A DNA stretch of 64,000 bases. It comes from Chitinophaga pinensis. Its GTDB lineage: Bacteria; Bacteroidota; Bacteroidia; Chitinophagales; Chitinophagaceae. The stretch covers positions 1 to 64,000 of the forward strand of contig CALQSB010000013.1 in assembly GCA_943333125.1 (NCBI GenBank), given 5' to 3'. Under the pieces are notes generated by a model. The model saw only the letters and a program-made list of their open reading frames with translations. It was not told where the DNA came from and did no database searches. Made by a program: the position numbers and the translations under genes. This document shows, in pieces, positions 8,477 through 16,646 of this stretch (position 1 is its first letter; every line of letters starts with the position of its first letter).

Positions 8477-8504
8477 AAACAATAAACGCCAAAAACCAAA
8501 CACG
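8477..8504. repeat. Short family-B repeat
   Basis: AACAATAAACGCCAAAAACC followed by AAACACGC lies between the convergent ends of ACMSD and the Mrp gene. It is in the right-arm (CCAAAC) orientation and no left arm is visible. Confidence 0.6.
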
Positions 8505-8506
8505 CA

Positions 8507-9571
8507 TTAGCTTCCAGCATTCTTCACCGCAATTCCCCTAACCGCATTGCCTGCAAATGCAAGAAATGCATTTTTAGAAATCTCGTCATCGCTGATCATA
8601 ATAGGAATGCCCAAATCACCGCCTTCGCGGATACTTTGTACTAAAGGGATTTGTCCAAGGAATGGAATGTCAAATTCTTCTGCCAAATTTTTACCGCCGT
8701 TTTTACCAAATATGTAATATTTATTATCAGGCAATTCTGCCGGTGTGAAATAACTCATGTTTTCTACCAGACCAATTACCGGAACTTTTAACTGTGCCTG
8801 ACCAAACATGGCTATACCTTTTTTGGCATCAGCTAATGCTACTAATTGAGGCGTTGTTACAACAATTACCCCTGTTACAGGAACCGTTTGCACCATGGTA
8901 AGATGAATATCACCGGTGCCGGGTGGCATATCTATTATTAAATAATCCAGTTCGCCCCAATCCACATCACTTACAAACTGTCTTATAGCGCTGCTTACCA
9001 TTGGACCTCTCCAAACTACGGCTTGCTTCTCATCAATCAACAAGCCTATGCTCATTACTTTGATCCCGAATTTTTCTATAGGTACAATCAATCCCTTGCC
9101 ACCATTTTCTTTCATTAAAGGTCTTTCTCCTCTGATGCCAAACATAATATGCTGACTTGGCCCGTAAATATCGGCATCCATCAGACCTACTTTGGCTCCA
9201 CTTGCAGCTAATGCAAGAGCAAGATTTGCAGAAACGGTGCTTTTGCCCACTCCGCCTTTTCCACTAACAATAGCAATGATATTTTTTACACCGCCTAAAA
9301 TTGTTTTGGCGTCCATCCTGTTGGTTGTTGTATTGCTAGTGAAATTTACAGTTACATTGGCTTCTTTATTCACTAATAATTTCACGGCGTTTATACACGC
9401 ATTCATAATCATATCCTTCATCGGGCATGCCGGCGTGGTTAATACAACTGTAAACGAAACATCATTACCATTGATAACAACATCTTTTACCATATTCAAT
9501 GTAACCAGATCTTTACCTAAATCAGGTTCCTGAACATTACTTAGCGCATTCATTACCAATTCTGTTGTCAT
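8507..9571 (-). CDS. mrp: Mrp/NBP35-family P-loop ATPase, putative Fe-S carrier
   Basis: Counting from the ATG at 9571 (MTTELVMNALSNVQEPDLG) gives 354 residues; upstream in-frame codons look non-coding. Residues 1 to about 75 are a MIP18/DUF59 domain with Cys49 in TTPACPMKD. Residues about 95-340 are the ApbC/NBP35 ATPase with deviant Walker A SGKGGVGKST at 103-112. In typical Mrp proteins ENMS is followed by a CxxC pair that bridges an Fe-S cluster between subunits; here residues 270-281 read ENMSYFTPAELP with no cysteine. The family is sure, but cluster transfer by the classic site is doubtful. Confidence 0.93.
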   Translation of the reverse strand: MTTELVMNALSNVQEPDLGKDLVTLNMVKDVVINGNDVSFTVVLTTPACPMKDMIMNACINAVKLLVNKEANVTVNFTSNTTTNRMDAKTILGGVKNIIAIVSGKGGVGKSTVSANLALALAASGAKVGLMDADIYGPSQHIMFGIRGERPLMKENGGKGLIVPIEKFGIKVMSIGLLIDEKQAVVWRGPMVSSAIRQFVSDVDWGELDYLIIDMPPGTGDIHLTMVQTVPVTGVIVVTTPQLVALADAKKGIAMFGQAQLKVPVIGLVENMSYFTPAELPDNKYYIFGKNGGKNLAEEFDIPFLGQIPLVQSIREGGDLGIPIMISDDEISKNAFLAFAGNAVRGIAVKNAGS

Positions 9572-9667
9572 CGTTGAATTATTTGTTAAATTAATTATTT
9601 GAAATGCAAAATTAACCAATGAACACCTTATTTTGTTTCTCAATTAGAGAAAATAAACAGTTGTTTA

Positions 9668-9675
9668 TATCTTTG
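9668..9675 (+). promoter_or_regulatory. Putative -7 box TATCTTTG
   Basis: A perfect match to the Bacteroidota TAnnTTTG element, 37 bases before the ATG at 9713. No well-placed TTG is seen at the -33 position, so it is a moderate call. Confidence 0.5.
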
Positions 9676-9712
9676 GCTGATTAAGCCTTAAACAATTGTA
9701 ACGAATTACTTA

Positions 9713-10354
9713 ATGATGAAATCTATCAGGCTCATTTTATTGACGTTGTTTCTGTCTCCGGTTATTGCGCAGGCTCAATTTGAAACATTTAAAGATTCTG
9801 TGGTACAATTATATGGGGTTATTATGTCGGCAGATAGTTTGAGAGGCCTTCCTGCAGTAAGTATTATGGTAAAAGGACAAAACAGAGGAACAATCTCAAA
9901 CGACGAAGGTGTTTTTAGTATTGTGGTTTTAAAAGGAGACAAGGTCGAATTTACCAGTATAGGTTTCAAGTCCAAACTCATTGATATTCCTCTTGATCTT
10001 AAAGGCAATCAGTTTAGCATCATCCAACTGATGGTTACAGATACCGTTTATCTTCCCGCAACTATAATCAGGCAAAGACTATCCCGAGAACAATTTGAAA
10101 GAGATTTTATTAATACTAAAATTCCGAATGATGATATCGAAATAGCCCGAAGCAACAACAGTTATAGTAAAAGACGTTTATTAATGTCAACTCTGCCATC
10201 TGATGGTAAAGAAGCTTCGCTTCAGTATATGCAAGATCAATCTAAAAAATTGTATTACTCCGGGCAGATAGCGCCACAGAATATTTTTAATCCTTTTGCA
10301 TGGAATGAATTCATTAAAGCCTGGAAAAGGGGAGATTATAAAAAGAAGAATTAA
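9713..10354 (+). CDS. Exported protein with carboxypeptidase-like regulatory domain
   Basis: 213 residues. A signal peptide is clear at 1-22 (MMKSIRLILLTLFLSPVIAQAQ). Residues about 33-110 form the beta-sandwich CarboxypepD-reg-like domain common in Bacteroidota envelope proteins (LYGVIMSADSLRGLPAVSIM, GTISNDEGVFSI). The remaining 100 residues are charged and not recognised. No TonB plug or barrel follows, so it is a free-standing periplasmic or outer-membrane-associated protein. Function unknown. A -7 box lies 37 bases upstream and a repeat block follows. Confidence 0.8.
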   Translation: MMKSIRLILLTLFLSPVIAQAQFETFKDSVVQLYGVIMSADSLRGLPAVSIMVKGQNRGTISNDEGVFSIVVLKGDKVEFTSIGFKSKLIDIPLDLKGNQFSIIQLMVTDTVYLPATIIRQRLSREQFERDFINTKIPNDDIEIARSNNSYSKRRLLMSTLPSDGKEASLQYMQDQSKKLYYSGQIAPQNIFNPFAWNEFIKAWKRGDYKKKN

Positions 10355-10367
10355 ATTCAGTTATTGT

Positions 10368-10517
10368 TTGTGGTTTGTAGTTTATGGTTCGTTGGTTTAA
10401 AAATTGAAGTAGCTTGAATAATTTGATAATTTGAAACTATTAATCTTTTGAACTTATTGAACATCTGGAACCTTTTGAACAAAACAGCCACAAACACCAA
10501 ACAATAAACCACAAAAA
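10368..10517. repeat. Nested family-B and family-C repeats
   Basis: A family-B left arm (10368-10400, GTTTGTGGTTTGTAGTTTAT) and right arm (10487-10517, CACAAACACCAAACAATAAA) enclose a family-C stretch (about 10430-10485, TTGAACTTATTGAAC and GGAACCTTTTGAAC). The block fills the whole gap between the exported protein and aroK. It shows that both repeat types insert or grow at the same sites. Confidence 0.75.
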
Positions 10518-10524
10518 TTTTCAT

Positions 10525-11034
10525 ATGCGCATTTTTTTAAACGGTTTCATGGGATCAGGAAAATCACACTGGGGAAAGATATGGTCTGACGAAACCGGTA
10601 TGGCATTTTTCGATTTAGATGATATTATTGAAAAAGAAGAAAACATGTCGGTTGATGAACTTTTTGATAAAAAAGGGGAAGTCTATTTTAGAAAAAAAGA
10701 ATCTGACTTATTGCGCAGTATGGCCAATCACGACAACTGTATTATTTCCTGCGGTGGCGGAACTTCCTGTTACGACGATAATATGAAATGGATGAATGAA
10801 AATGGAATAACCGTTTATCTTCAGGCATTGCCAGTTAAATTACTGGAAAATATTTTGGATGAAATTGAAAAAAGGCCAGTATTGAAAAACATCAATAAAG
10901 GTGAAATGCTTTTTTTTGTTGAGCAGAAACTAAAAGAAAGAAGCCAATACTATATTCAGTCTAAAATTGAATTGAAGATTTCCGAATTGAAAAATACAAC
11001 CATAAACGACATTATTCATAATAGCAATAGCTAA
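10525..11034 (+). CDS. aroK: Shikimate kinase
   Basis: A 169-residue P-loop kinase that phosphorylates shikimate at the 3-OH in the chorismate pathway. Walker A is GFMGSGKSH (residues 7-15), the shikimate-binding DLDD follows at 30-33, Arg56 sits in YFRKKES, and the GGGT loop is at 77-80. The lid region carries KRPVL. The length is typical of a single-domain AroK. The DUF423 gene begins 5 bases later, suggesting a shared transcript. Confidence 0.95.
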   Translation: MRIFLNGFMGSGKSHWGKIWSDETGMAFFDLDDIIEKEENMSVDELFDKKGEVYFRKKESDLLRSMANHDNCIISCGGGTSCYDDNMKWMNENGITVYLQALPVKLLENILDEIEKRPVLKNINKGEMLFFVEQKLKERSQYYIQSKIELKISELKNTTINDIIHNSNS

Positions 11035-11039
11035 TATTC

Positions 11040-11423
11040 ATGCACAAAGGATTTCTGAAACTGGCTTTTTTATTTGCTGCAACAGCTGTAATGCTGGGTG
11101 CTTTTGGGGCCCATGGGTTAAAAAAAATAATTAGTGAAACTTCTTTACAAACTTTTGAAACTGGGGTAAGGTATCAGTTTTATCATGCCTTTGGATTGAT
11201 GATTGCGGCAATCTTATTTAAGGATTTTCAACAAAAAAGGACCAGAATAGCTTGCTGGTTATTTATCGACGGCATCATTTTGTTTAGCGGTTCTTTATAT
11301 CTTCTGGCGATTACCGAGGGGAAGTATCCTTTTATTGGCGCCTTTACTCCAATTGGCGGAGTTTGTTTTATAGTTGGCTGGATCTTACTTTTTGCATCGG
11401 CTTCCAACAAAAAAATATCCTGA
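11040..11423 (+). CDS. DUF423 family membrane protein (YgdD/TMEM256-like)
   Basis: 127 residues with four predicted membrane segments. The opening FLKLAFLFAATAVMLGAFGA and the following HGLKKIISETSLQTFETGVRY signature are diagnostic of DUF423. The function of the family is not known. It lies 5 bases after aroK and about 50 bases before the ftsK gene. Confidence 0.9.
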   Translation: MHKGFLKLAFLFAATAVMLGAFGAHGLKKIISETSLQTFETGVRYQFYHAFGLMIAAILFKDFQQKRTRIACWLFIDGIILFSGSLYLLAITEGKYPFIGAFTPIGGVCFIVGWILLFASASNKKIS

Positions 11424-11463
11424 TAATTTCTGATTTCACTTCTCATTACAATGTGGTATTTAA

Positions 11464-11471
11464 TATCTTTG
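11464..11471 (+). promoter_or_regulatory. Putative -7 box TATCTTTG before ftsK
   Basis: A perfect TAnnTTTG match 6 bases before the ATG at 11478. Transcription from it would begin at or near the start codon, implying a very short or absent leader. No clear -33 TTG is seen. Confidence 0.4.
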
Positions 11472-11477
11472 TAAACA

Positions 11478-13907
11478 ATGGCTAAAAAAGGAAAATCTAA
11501 ATCCGCCTCCGGCGAAGAACTTAAAGAAGAAAAAATCGAAAGGGTAAATTTTAAGCAATTAATCAAAGATGAACGTACCCATAAAATTGCAGGAAGCATC
11601 TGTTTGTTATTTGCCTTGCTTTTATTTGTTGCATTTACTTCATATTTATTTACATGGGATGAGGATCAGGACAAAGTGATTTCGGAAGGAAGCAAACTTT
11701 TCTGGGGTACCGAAACGGAAGTTTCAAATATGATGGGAACATTCGGTGCTTATATCGCTCACTTTTTTATTTATAAAGGTTTTGGAATAGCATCATTCAT
11801 GTTCTGTTCGTTTTTCTTTGTCCTGGGTGTTAATCTCTTCTTCAGTAAAAAAGTATTTTCCATTTTCAGAAATATCAAATACCTGATTGTGGGTTTGCCA
11901 TTAATCAGTATTACCGCATCTGCTTTGTTTGGAATGAATTCTTTTCCATGGGGAGGTGCAGTTGGAGATATGTGTAATGACTGGATGAAAATAACTATTG
12001 GCAGCATCGGTACTTACGGGGTAATTATTATTGCCTTTCTTGGTTATGTAATCTGGAGATTTAATCCTGCTTTTGATAAAATGTTTTCCAAAGAAAAAAA
12101 TGTGGCCATTGAGACAGTATCTGATGAGGAAGAATTGGCTCCATTAACATCTGAAGAAAAAAATAAAAAACCCAGAAATAATAAACCTAAAGAAGAGGAG
12201 GCGAAATTGTTTATTGAGGAAACGGATGAAGAACTGAATATCATTGAGGCCAAAGCAGAATTGCCCTTGATTATGCCCATTGAAGAACCTTTTCTAAAAA
12301 CAAAACATCCGGCATTGGACACTTCAGGTTTGGAACTGGAAATCAAATCACCTGATTCAATAATTGAAGTTGAAGAAAAGACTCCCGAAAAAATTCAGAT
12401 AAAGCCTTATGATCCCATTCTTGACTTGCGTGATTATAAATTTCCTACACTTGATTTACTGGAAAATCATGGAAGTGAAAAAATAGTTCAGGATCCGCAG
12501 GAACTGGAAAATAATAAGAACCAAATTATAAATACACTTAAGAACTACGACATCAATATACAGAGGATTTATGCCACAGTTGGTCCTACTGTAACTTTGT
12601 ATGAAATCATTCCTGCTGCAGGTGTACGTATTTCGAGAATCAAAAATCTTGAAGATGATATCGCGTTAAGCCTTTCTGCACTTGGCATACGTATCATTGC
12701 ACCTATTCCCGGAAAAGGTACAATCGGTATTGAAGTGCCTAACGCAAAGAAGACGATTGTAAGTATGAAGACGCTGTTATCCTCTGATAAATTCACTAAA
12801 AATAATTTCGCGCTGCCGATTGCTATTGGTAAAAGAATTGATAATGAAAATTTTATTGTTGATTTGGCCAACATGCCTCACTTATTAATGGCAGGTGCTA
12901 CCGGTCAGGGTAAGTCGGTGGGATTAAATGCGATACTTGTTTCCTTATTATATAGCAAGCATCCTTCTCAATTGAAGTTTGTTTTAGTGGATCCCAAAAA
13001 AGTGGAGCTCAGTATTTATAAAACTATTGAAAGACATTTTCTTGCAAAATTGCCCGGAGAAGAAGATGCTATTATCACCGATACCAAAAAAGTGGTTCAT
13101 ACATTGAATGCGCTTTGTATTGAGATGGACAATCGTTATGATTTATTGAAAGAAGCAGGTTGCAGAAATATCAGAGAGTACAACGAAAAATTTGCAGAGC
13201 GTAAACTAAATCCTGAAAAAGGACATCAGTTTCTGCCCTTCATAGTGCTGGTGGTGGATGAGTTTGCCGATTTGATTATGACAGCAGGTAAAGAAGTAGA
13301 GATGCCTATAGCCCGTCTGGCTCAATTGGCAAGAGCAGTGGGAATACATTTGATAATTGCCACACAACGTCCTTCGGTAAATATTATTACGGGTACCATT
13401 AAAGCCAACTTTCCGGCACGTATTGCATTTAAGGTAAGTAGTAAAATTGATAGTCGTACTATTTTAGATGCCGGTGGTGCAGAGCAGCTCATTGGTAAAG
13501 GTGATATGCTGATCAGCTATAGTGGAGAAATTGTACGCTTGCAATGTGCTTTTGTAGACACGCCAGAGGTCGATAAGATTGTGGATTTCATTGGCGACCA
13601 AAGAGGTTACCCTCAGGCTTTCATGCTGCCCGAATATATCGATGAAAAAGATGCTGAAGGCAAAGACTTTGATCTGAATGATAAAGATGCCTTATTTGAA
13701 GATGCTGCAAGATTGATTGTAAGCAGCCAAAGCGGAAGTACATCATTATTGCAACGCAGAATGAAACTGGGCTACAATCGCGCCGGAAGACTGATGGATC
13801 AATTGGAAGCAGCAGGTGTGGTCGGTCCCAGTCAGGGCTCTAAAGTAAGAGATGTATTGATCAGATCAGAAGTTGATTTGCAGGAGCTGTTGAATGGGAT
13901 GGGATAG
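11478..13907 (+). CDS. ftsK: DNA translocase FtsK/SpoIIIE
   Basis: 809 residues. The N-terminal 200 residues hold four membrane segments that anchor the protein at the division septum. A charged Glu/Lys-rich linker follows (about 205-300). The motor has an alpha domain, then Walker A GATGQGKSVG at 473-482 and Walker B VLVVDEFADL. The C-terminal gamma winged helix (about 735-795, SGSTSLLQRRMKLGYNRAGR) recognises KOPS-like polar DNA sequences. The protein pumps chromosome DNA through the septum and activates dif recombination in the family. The linker is short compared with E. coli FtsK. Confidence 0.96.
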   Translation: MAKKGKSKSASGEELKEEKIERVNFKQLIKDERTHKIAGSICLLFALLLFVAFTSYLFTWDEDQDKVISEGSKLFWGTETEVSNMMGTFGAYIAHFFIYKGFGIASFMFCSFFFVLGVNLFFSKKVFSIFRNIKYLIVGLPLISITASALFGMNSFPWGGAVGDMCNDWMKITIGSIGTYGVIIIAFLGYVIWRFNPAFDKMFSKEKNVAIETVSDEEELAPLTSEEKNKKPRNNKPKEEEAKLFIEETDEELNIIEAKAELPLIMPIEEPFLKTKHPALDTSGLELEIKSPDSIIEVEEKTPEKIQIKPYDPILDLRDYKFPTLDLLENHGSEKIVQDPQELENNKNQIINTLKNYDINIQRIYATVGPTVTLYEIIPAAGVRISRIKNLEDDIALSLSALGIRIIAPIPGKGTIGIEVPNAKKTIVSMKTLLSSDKFTKNNFALPIAIGKRIDNENFIVDLANMPHLLMAGATGQGKSVGLNAILVSLLYSKHPSQLKFVLVDPKKVELSIYKTIERHFLAKLPGEEDAIITDTKKVVHTLNALCIEMDNRYDLLKEAGCRNIREYNEKFAERKLNPEKGHQFLPFIVLVVDEFADLIMTAGKEVEMPIARLAQLARAVGIHLIIATQRPSVNIITGTIKANFPARIAFKVSSKIDSRTILDAGGAEQLIGKGDMLISYSGEIVRLQCAFVDTPEVDKIVDFIGDQRGYPQAFMLPEYIDEKDAEGKDFDLNDKDALFEDAARLIVSSQSGSTSLLQRRMKLGYNRAGRLMDQLEAAGVVGPSQGSKVRDVLIRSEVDLQELLNGMG

Positions 13908-13921
13908 AAGCCTCTCCCCAG

Positions 13922-13940
13922 CCCTCTCCAAAGGAGAGGG
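13922..13940. terminator. GC-rich hairpin after ftsK
   Basis: CCCTCTCC-aaa-GGAGAGGG is a perfect 8-bp stem with a 3-base loop, 15 bases after the ftsK stop. There is no clear T-run, so termination would be weak or Rho-aided; it also resembles the dispersed CCTCTCC repeat type seen at 49655. A second G-rich repeat (CCCTCTTTGGGGGAATTAAA and following, 13967-13992) lies just before pth and is a relative of the 49380 repeat. Confidence 0.55.
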
Positions 13941-14006
13941 TGACTCAATAAATCACAATCATTTTCCCTCTTTGGGGGAATTAAAGGGGGCTAAATATCA
14001 TACTCC

Positions 14007-14594
14007 ATGTCAAAATTCCTCATAGTCGGTTTAGGTAATATTGGTGATGAATACGCCAATACACGTCATAATATCGGATTTGATGTGGTTTTTGCTTTTG
14101 TACAAAAACACGGAGGAGTTTTTAAAACAGAAAGATTGGCTTACGTAGCAGAAGTAAAGTGGAAAGGAAAGCAATTTGTTTGTGTTTGTCCAACCACTTT
14201 TATGAACTTAAGCGGACGGGCATTTAAATATTGGCAGGAAAAAGAAAAAATTTCAACAGAAAATACTTTGACAATTGTAGATGACCTCGCCTTGCCAATA
14301 GATAAAATCAGACTTAGGAAATCAGGAACCCATGCTGGCCACAACGGACTTAAAGACATACAAAATATCTTAGGCACTGACGAATACCCCAAATTAAGGT
14401 TTGGAATTGGCAATATTTTTCCAAAAGGGATGCAAGTGGATTTTGTGCTGGGAAAGTGGAAATCAGAAGAAATATCTGTTGTTAAACTCAAAATAGAGAA
14501 GTCTGTTGAAATTATTGAAAGTTTTGCTTCAATAGGAATAGACCGAACAATGACTTTATATAACAACCTAAATTACTCCAATAATAATATTTAA
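14007..14594 (+). CDS. pth: Peptidyl-tRNA hydrolase
   Basis: 195 residues. It releases tRNA from stalled peptidyl-tRNA. The active-site His21 is in NTRHNIGFDVV, Asn11 in GLGNIGDEY, Asn67 in TTFMNLSG, and the Asp pair in VDDLALP near 92-93. The second residue after GLGN is Ile rather than the usual Pro, a conservative difference. Length is typical. It lies in the same direction as ftsK and the downstream FAH-family gene. Confidence 0.95.
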   Translation: MSKFLIVGLGNIGDEYANTRHNIGFDVVFAFVQKHGGVFKTERLAYVAEVKWKGKQFVCVCPTTFMNLSGRAFKYWQEKEKISTENTLTIVDDLALPIDKIRLRKSGTHAGHNGLKDIQNILGTDEYPKLRFGIGNIFPKGMQVDFVLGKWKSEEISVVKLKIEKSVEIIESFASIGIDRTMTLYNNLNYSNNNI

Positions 14595-14673
14595 TTAACA
14601 CTTTGTTTTTTTTAGTGGTCTTTTCTTTATTTTCGTACTAAGAATAATCTTTAACCCCAGACAAAAGCAATTA

Positions 14674-15285
14674 ATGAAGATAATTTGTATCGGAAGAAAC
14701 TATGCGGATCATGCCAAAGAGTTGGGGAATGAAATTCCTGACGAGCCGGTTATATTCATGAAGCCTAAAAGTGCTTTGCTACAACCACATACTCCATTTT
14801 ATTATCCTGAATTCACTAACGAGCTCAATTACGAGTGCGAACTGGTATTGCGTATCAGCAAAAATGGCAAATATATTCAGGAACGCCATGCCTCTAATTA
14901 TTATAATGGCATTACTGTTGGTATCGATTTTACCGCCAGAGATATTCAGGACGAATGCAAGAAAAAAGGGTTGCCCTGGGAAAAAGCAAAGGCTTTTGAT
15001 AATTCAGCTGCTATTGGAAAATTTATAGATATTACCCCAGCGTTTAATAAAAAGAATGTAAATTTTTCTTTCTCAAAAAACGGCGAAGTTGTTCAGCAGG
15101 GAAATTCGGGGAACATGATCTTCAGTATAGATAAAATTATCGCTAATATTTCAAATTACTTTTCTCTGAATATTGGGGACATGATTTTTACAGGGACTCC
15201 TGCGGGTGTTGGTGAGTGTGTGGTGGGTGATGAATTGGAGGCTTTTTTAGAAGGTACGAGTATGCTGAAGATGGAAGTAAAGTAA
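14674..15285 (+). CDS. Fumarylacetoacetate hydrolase family protein (FAHD1-like)
   Basis: 203 residues, corresponding to the C-terminal catalytic fold of FAH without the N-terminal SH3-like domain. The start CIGRNYADHAKELG, divalent-metal ligands Glu54, Glu56 and Asp85 (NYECELVLRI; VGIDFTARDIQDE), and the closing GDMIFTGTPAGVG loop are present. Relatives act as acylpyruvases, oxaloacetate decarboxylases or 2-oxo-acid hydratases; the substrate cannot be set from sequence. A link with the meta-cleavage type end of the kynurenine pathway is possible but not supported by position. Confidence 0.88.
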   Translation: MKIICIGRNYADHAKELGNEIPDEPVIFMKPKSALLQPHTPFYYPEFTNELNYECELVLRISKNGKYIQERHASNYYNGITVGIDFTARDIQDECKKKGLPWEKAKAFDNSAAIGKFIDITPAFNKKNVNFSFSKNGEVVQQGNSGNMIFSIDKIIANISNYFSLNIGDMIFTGTPAGVGECVVGDELEAFLEGTSMLKMEVK

Positions 15286-15295
15286 CCACAATTGC

Positions 15296-15357
15296 TTAAG
15301 GCATTCCAAATGTTCAATAAGTTTAAAAGATTTTTTAATTGTGAAATCTGCTGAACA
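15296..15357. repeat. Degenerate family-C repeat
   Basis: AAATGTTCAATAAGTTTAAA and a distal CTGAACATTT lie between convergent genes. The ends TGTTCA and TGAACA can pair. It is a weaker member of the GGTTCAA family. Confidence 0.5.
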
Positions 15358-15358
15358 T

Positions 15359-15742
15359 TTACTCCCCCTCATAAAACAACTGCAACGAACCAAAATAACT
15401 TTCCGTCCAACCCATAGTAATTTCTTCAAACCCATCATCCGGAATATTGGTATGCCTAAGTTCTACTGAGGTTTTCGATTTGTCTTTATGAAGAATGATG
15501 GTAACAATAGAAGGGGCTTCCTGCTCCCCGAAATACCATTCCTGCACAATTTTTTTTCCGGGTTCAAAGCTGATGTTTTTCCCACAAATACTATCGTCCC
15601 AAAGAGAAAATTCTGTTCCTTCGATAGCCTCCATAATGGCAGGCTCTCCGGTCCAAAGCTGAATGGTTGCAGCGTTTGTAAGTGCACTATACAAAATTTC
15701 AGGTTCTGTATTTATGGTGTAGTATTTTTTGAAGTCTTTCAT
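15359..15742 (-). CDS. SRPBCC/AHSA1-like domain protein
   Basis: 127 residues with a START/Bet v1-like fold pattern: the opening YYTINTEPEILYSALTNAAT, the WTGEPAIMEAIEGTEFSLWD strand pair, and the C-terminal helix with GWTESYFGSLQLFYEGE. AHSA1-like members bind hydrophobic ligands or, in eukaryotes, Hsp90; the role here is unknown. It is a single gene, convergent with the FAH-family gene and divergent from the MORN-like gene. Confidence 0.8.
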   Translation of the reverse strand: MKDFKKYYTINTEPEILYSALTNAATIQLWTGEPAIMEAIEGTEFSLWDDSICGKNISFEPGKKIVQEWYFGEQEAPSIVTIILHKDKSKTSVELRHTNIPDDGFEEITMGWTESYFGSLQLFYEGE

Positions 15743-15809
15743 TTTTCAGTTTTTAATGTTTATTTTTAAACAGGATGGTTAATTAACAATTATAGGAAAT
15801 CTAAAATTG

Positions 15810-15817
15810 TAAATTTG
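15810..15817 (+). promoter_or_regulatory. Putative -7 box TAAATTTG
   Basis: A perfect TAnnTTTG match about 40 bases before the ATG at 15859, in the divergent gap with the SRPBCC gene. The -33 TTG is not evident. Confidence 0.4.
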
Positions 15818-15858
15818 TTTTCGGTTTTTTAGATTTCCAATTGCCTGTAAATATATAA

Positions 15859-16542
15859 ATGACATTTTTGATGAAGCGCAAATTACATTTTATTGTTTGT
15901 TTTTTATTTCTGATATTTTCTCAAAATATCTTTTCTCAATACAAGGAGTTTAAATTAACTCAATTTGGAGATACCATTAATGCCATTAACAAAGACGGTC
16001 AGAAAGTAGGAAAGTGGGTAACGGAAACAAGCGAATTGCGCGGCGAGCCTGGCTTTGTAGAAGAAGGCATTTACAAAAAAGGGGAGAAAGATGGTTATTG
16101 GAGAAAATATTCCAATCAGGGCGATTTGCTTGCCATGGAACATTATATTCTTGGAGGTAAAGATGGCTTACAGCAATATTTTAGTTTTCTTGGTGATCTG
16201 GAAAGAGAAGAAAACTGGAAGGGTTACAATCCCGATTCTCCTTATGATACCATTGCCGTTTATGGAACAGGAAATGGAGAAATCGTGGATTATAAAATAG
16301 TGAAAGCCCTTCCTTACAGTGTAAAAGACGGCGAATGGAGATACTTTGAATCGGGAAGATTATTGAGATCTGAACAATGGAGTGTAAATAATCTTGTAAA
16401 TCCCAAAGCCTCGGCATCGTCGAGAACCAAAACGCCCTATGTCAAGCCCGAGAAATTAGAAAAACCACCAGCAATGGTTGAATGGGAAAAAAAGAATAAA
16501 GGAAAAAAGAACGTAATCAGAGATGGGCAAACCCATTTATAG
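15859..16542 (+). CDS. Exported protein with MORN-like repeats
   Basis: 227 residues, or 223 if the ATG at 15871 is used, which gives a more standard signal peptide (MKRKLHFIVCFLFLIFSQNI). The mature part has repeated G-x-W/Y-x-x-Y units (KVGKWVTETSELRG, GIYKKGEKDGYWRKYSNQG, KDGEWRYFESGRL), as in YwqK/MORN-variant proteins. The C-terminus is Lys-rich. Function unknown; such proteins in Bacteroidota are usually periplasmic or surface-associated. Confidence 0.78.
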   Translation: MTFLMKRKLHFIVCFLFLIFSQNIFSQYKEFKLTQFGDTINAINKDGQKVGKWVTETSELRGEPGFVEEGIYKKGEKDGYWRKYSNQGDLLAMEHYILGGKDGLQQYFSFLGDLEREENWKGYNPDSPYDTIAVYGTGNGEIVDYKIVKALPYSVKDGEWRYFESGRLLRSEQWSVNNLVNPKASASSRTKTPYVKPEKLEKPPAMVEWEKKNKGKKNVIRDGQTHL

Positions 16543-16566
16543 TTGAATGCTTCGCTACGCATGTTC

Positions 16567-16641
16567 GGAGTTTTTTGTTTGGTCGCTTCTCTCGTTTGGC
16601 GTTTAGTGGTTTAACGAGCAACACCAAACGCCAAACAAATA
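16567..16641. repeat. Family-B inverted repeat pair
   Basis: The left arm carries GTTTGGTCGCTTCTCTCG and GTTTGGCGTTTAG; the right arm carries AACACCAAACGCCAAACAAA. Arms are separated by only about 10 bases, so the block between the convergent MORN-like and M1 peptidase genes forms a hairpin. The TTTGGTCGCTTC stretch is shared with the linker-coding copy at 4482-4493. Confidence 0.8.
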
Positions 16642-16646
16642 AAAGA

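Noticed and set aside
14674-15285. FAH-family protein as a late kynurenine pathway enzyme
   Set aside because: The fold would allow it, but it lies with pth and ftsK, 6 kb from the locus, and resembles FAHD1-like general enzymes.
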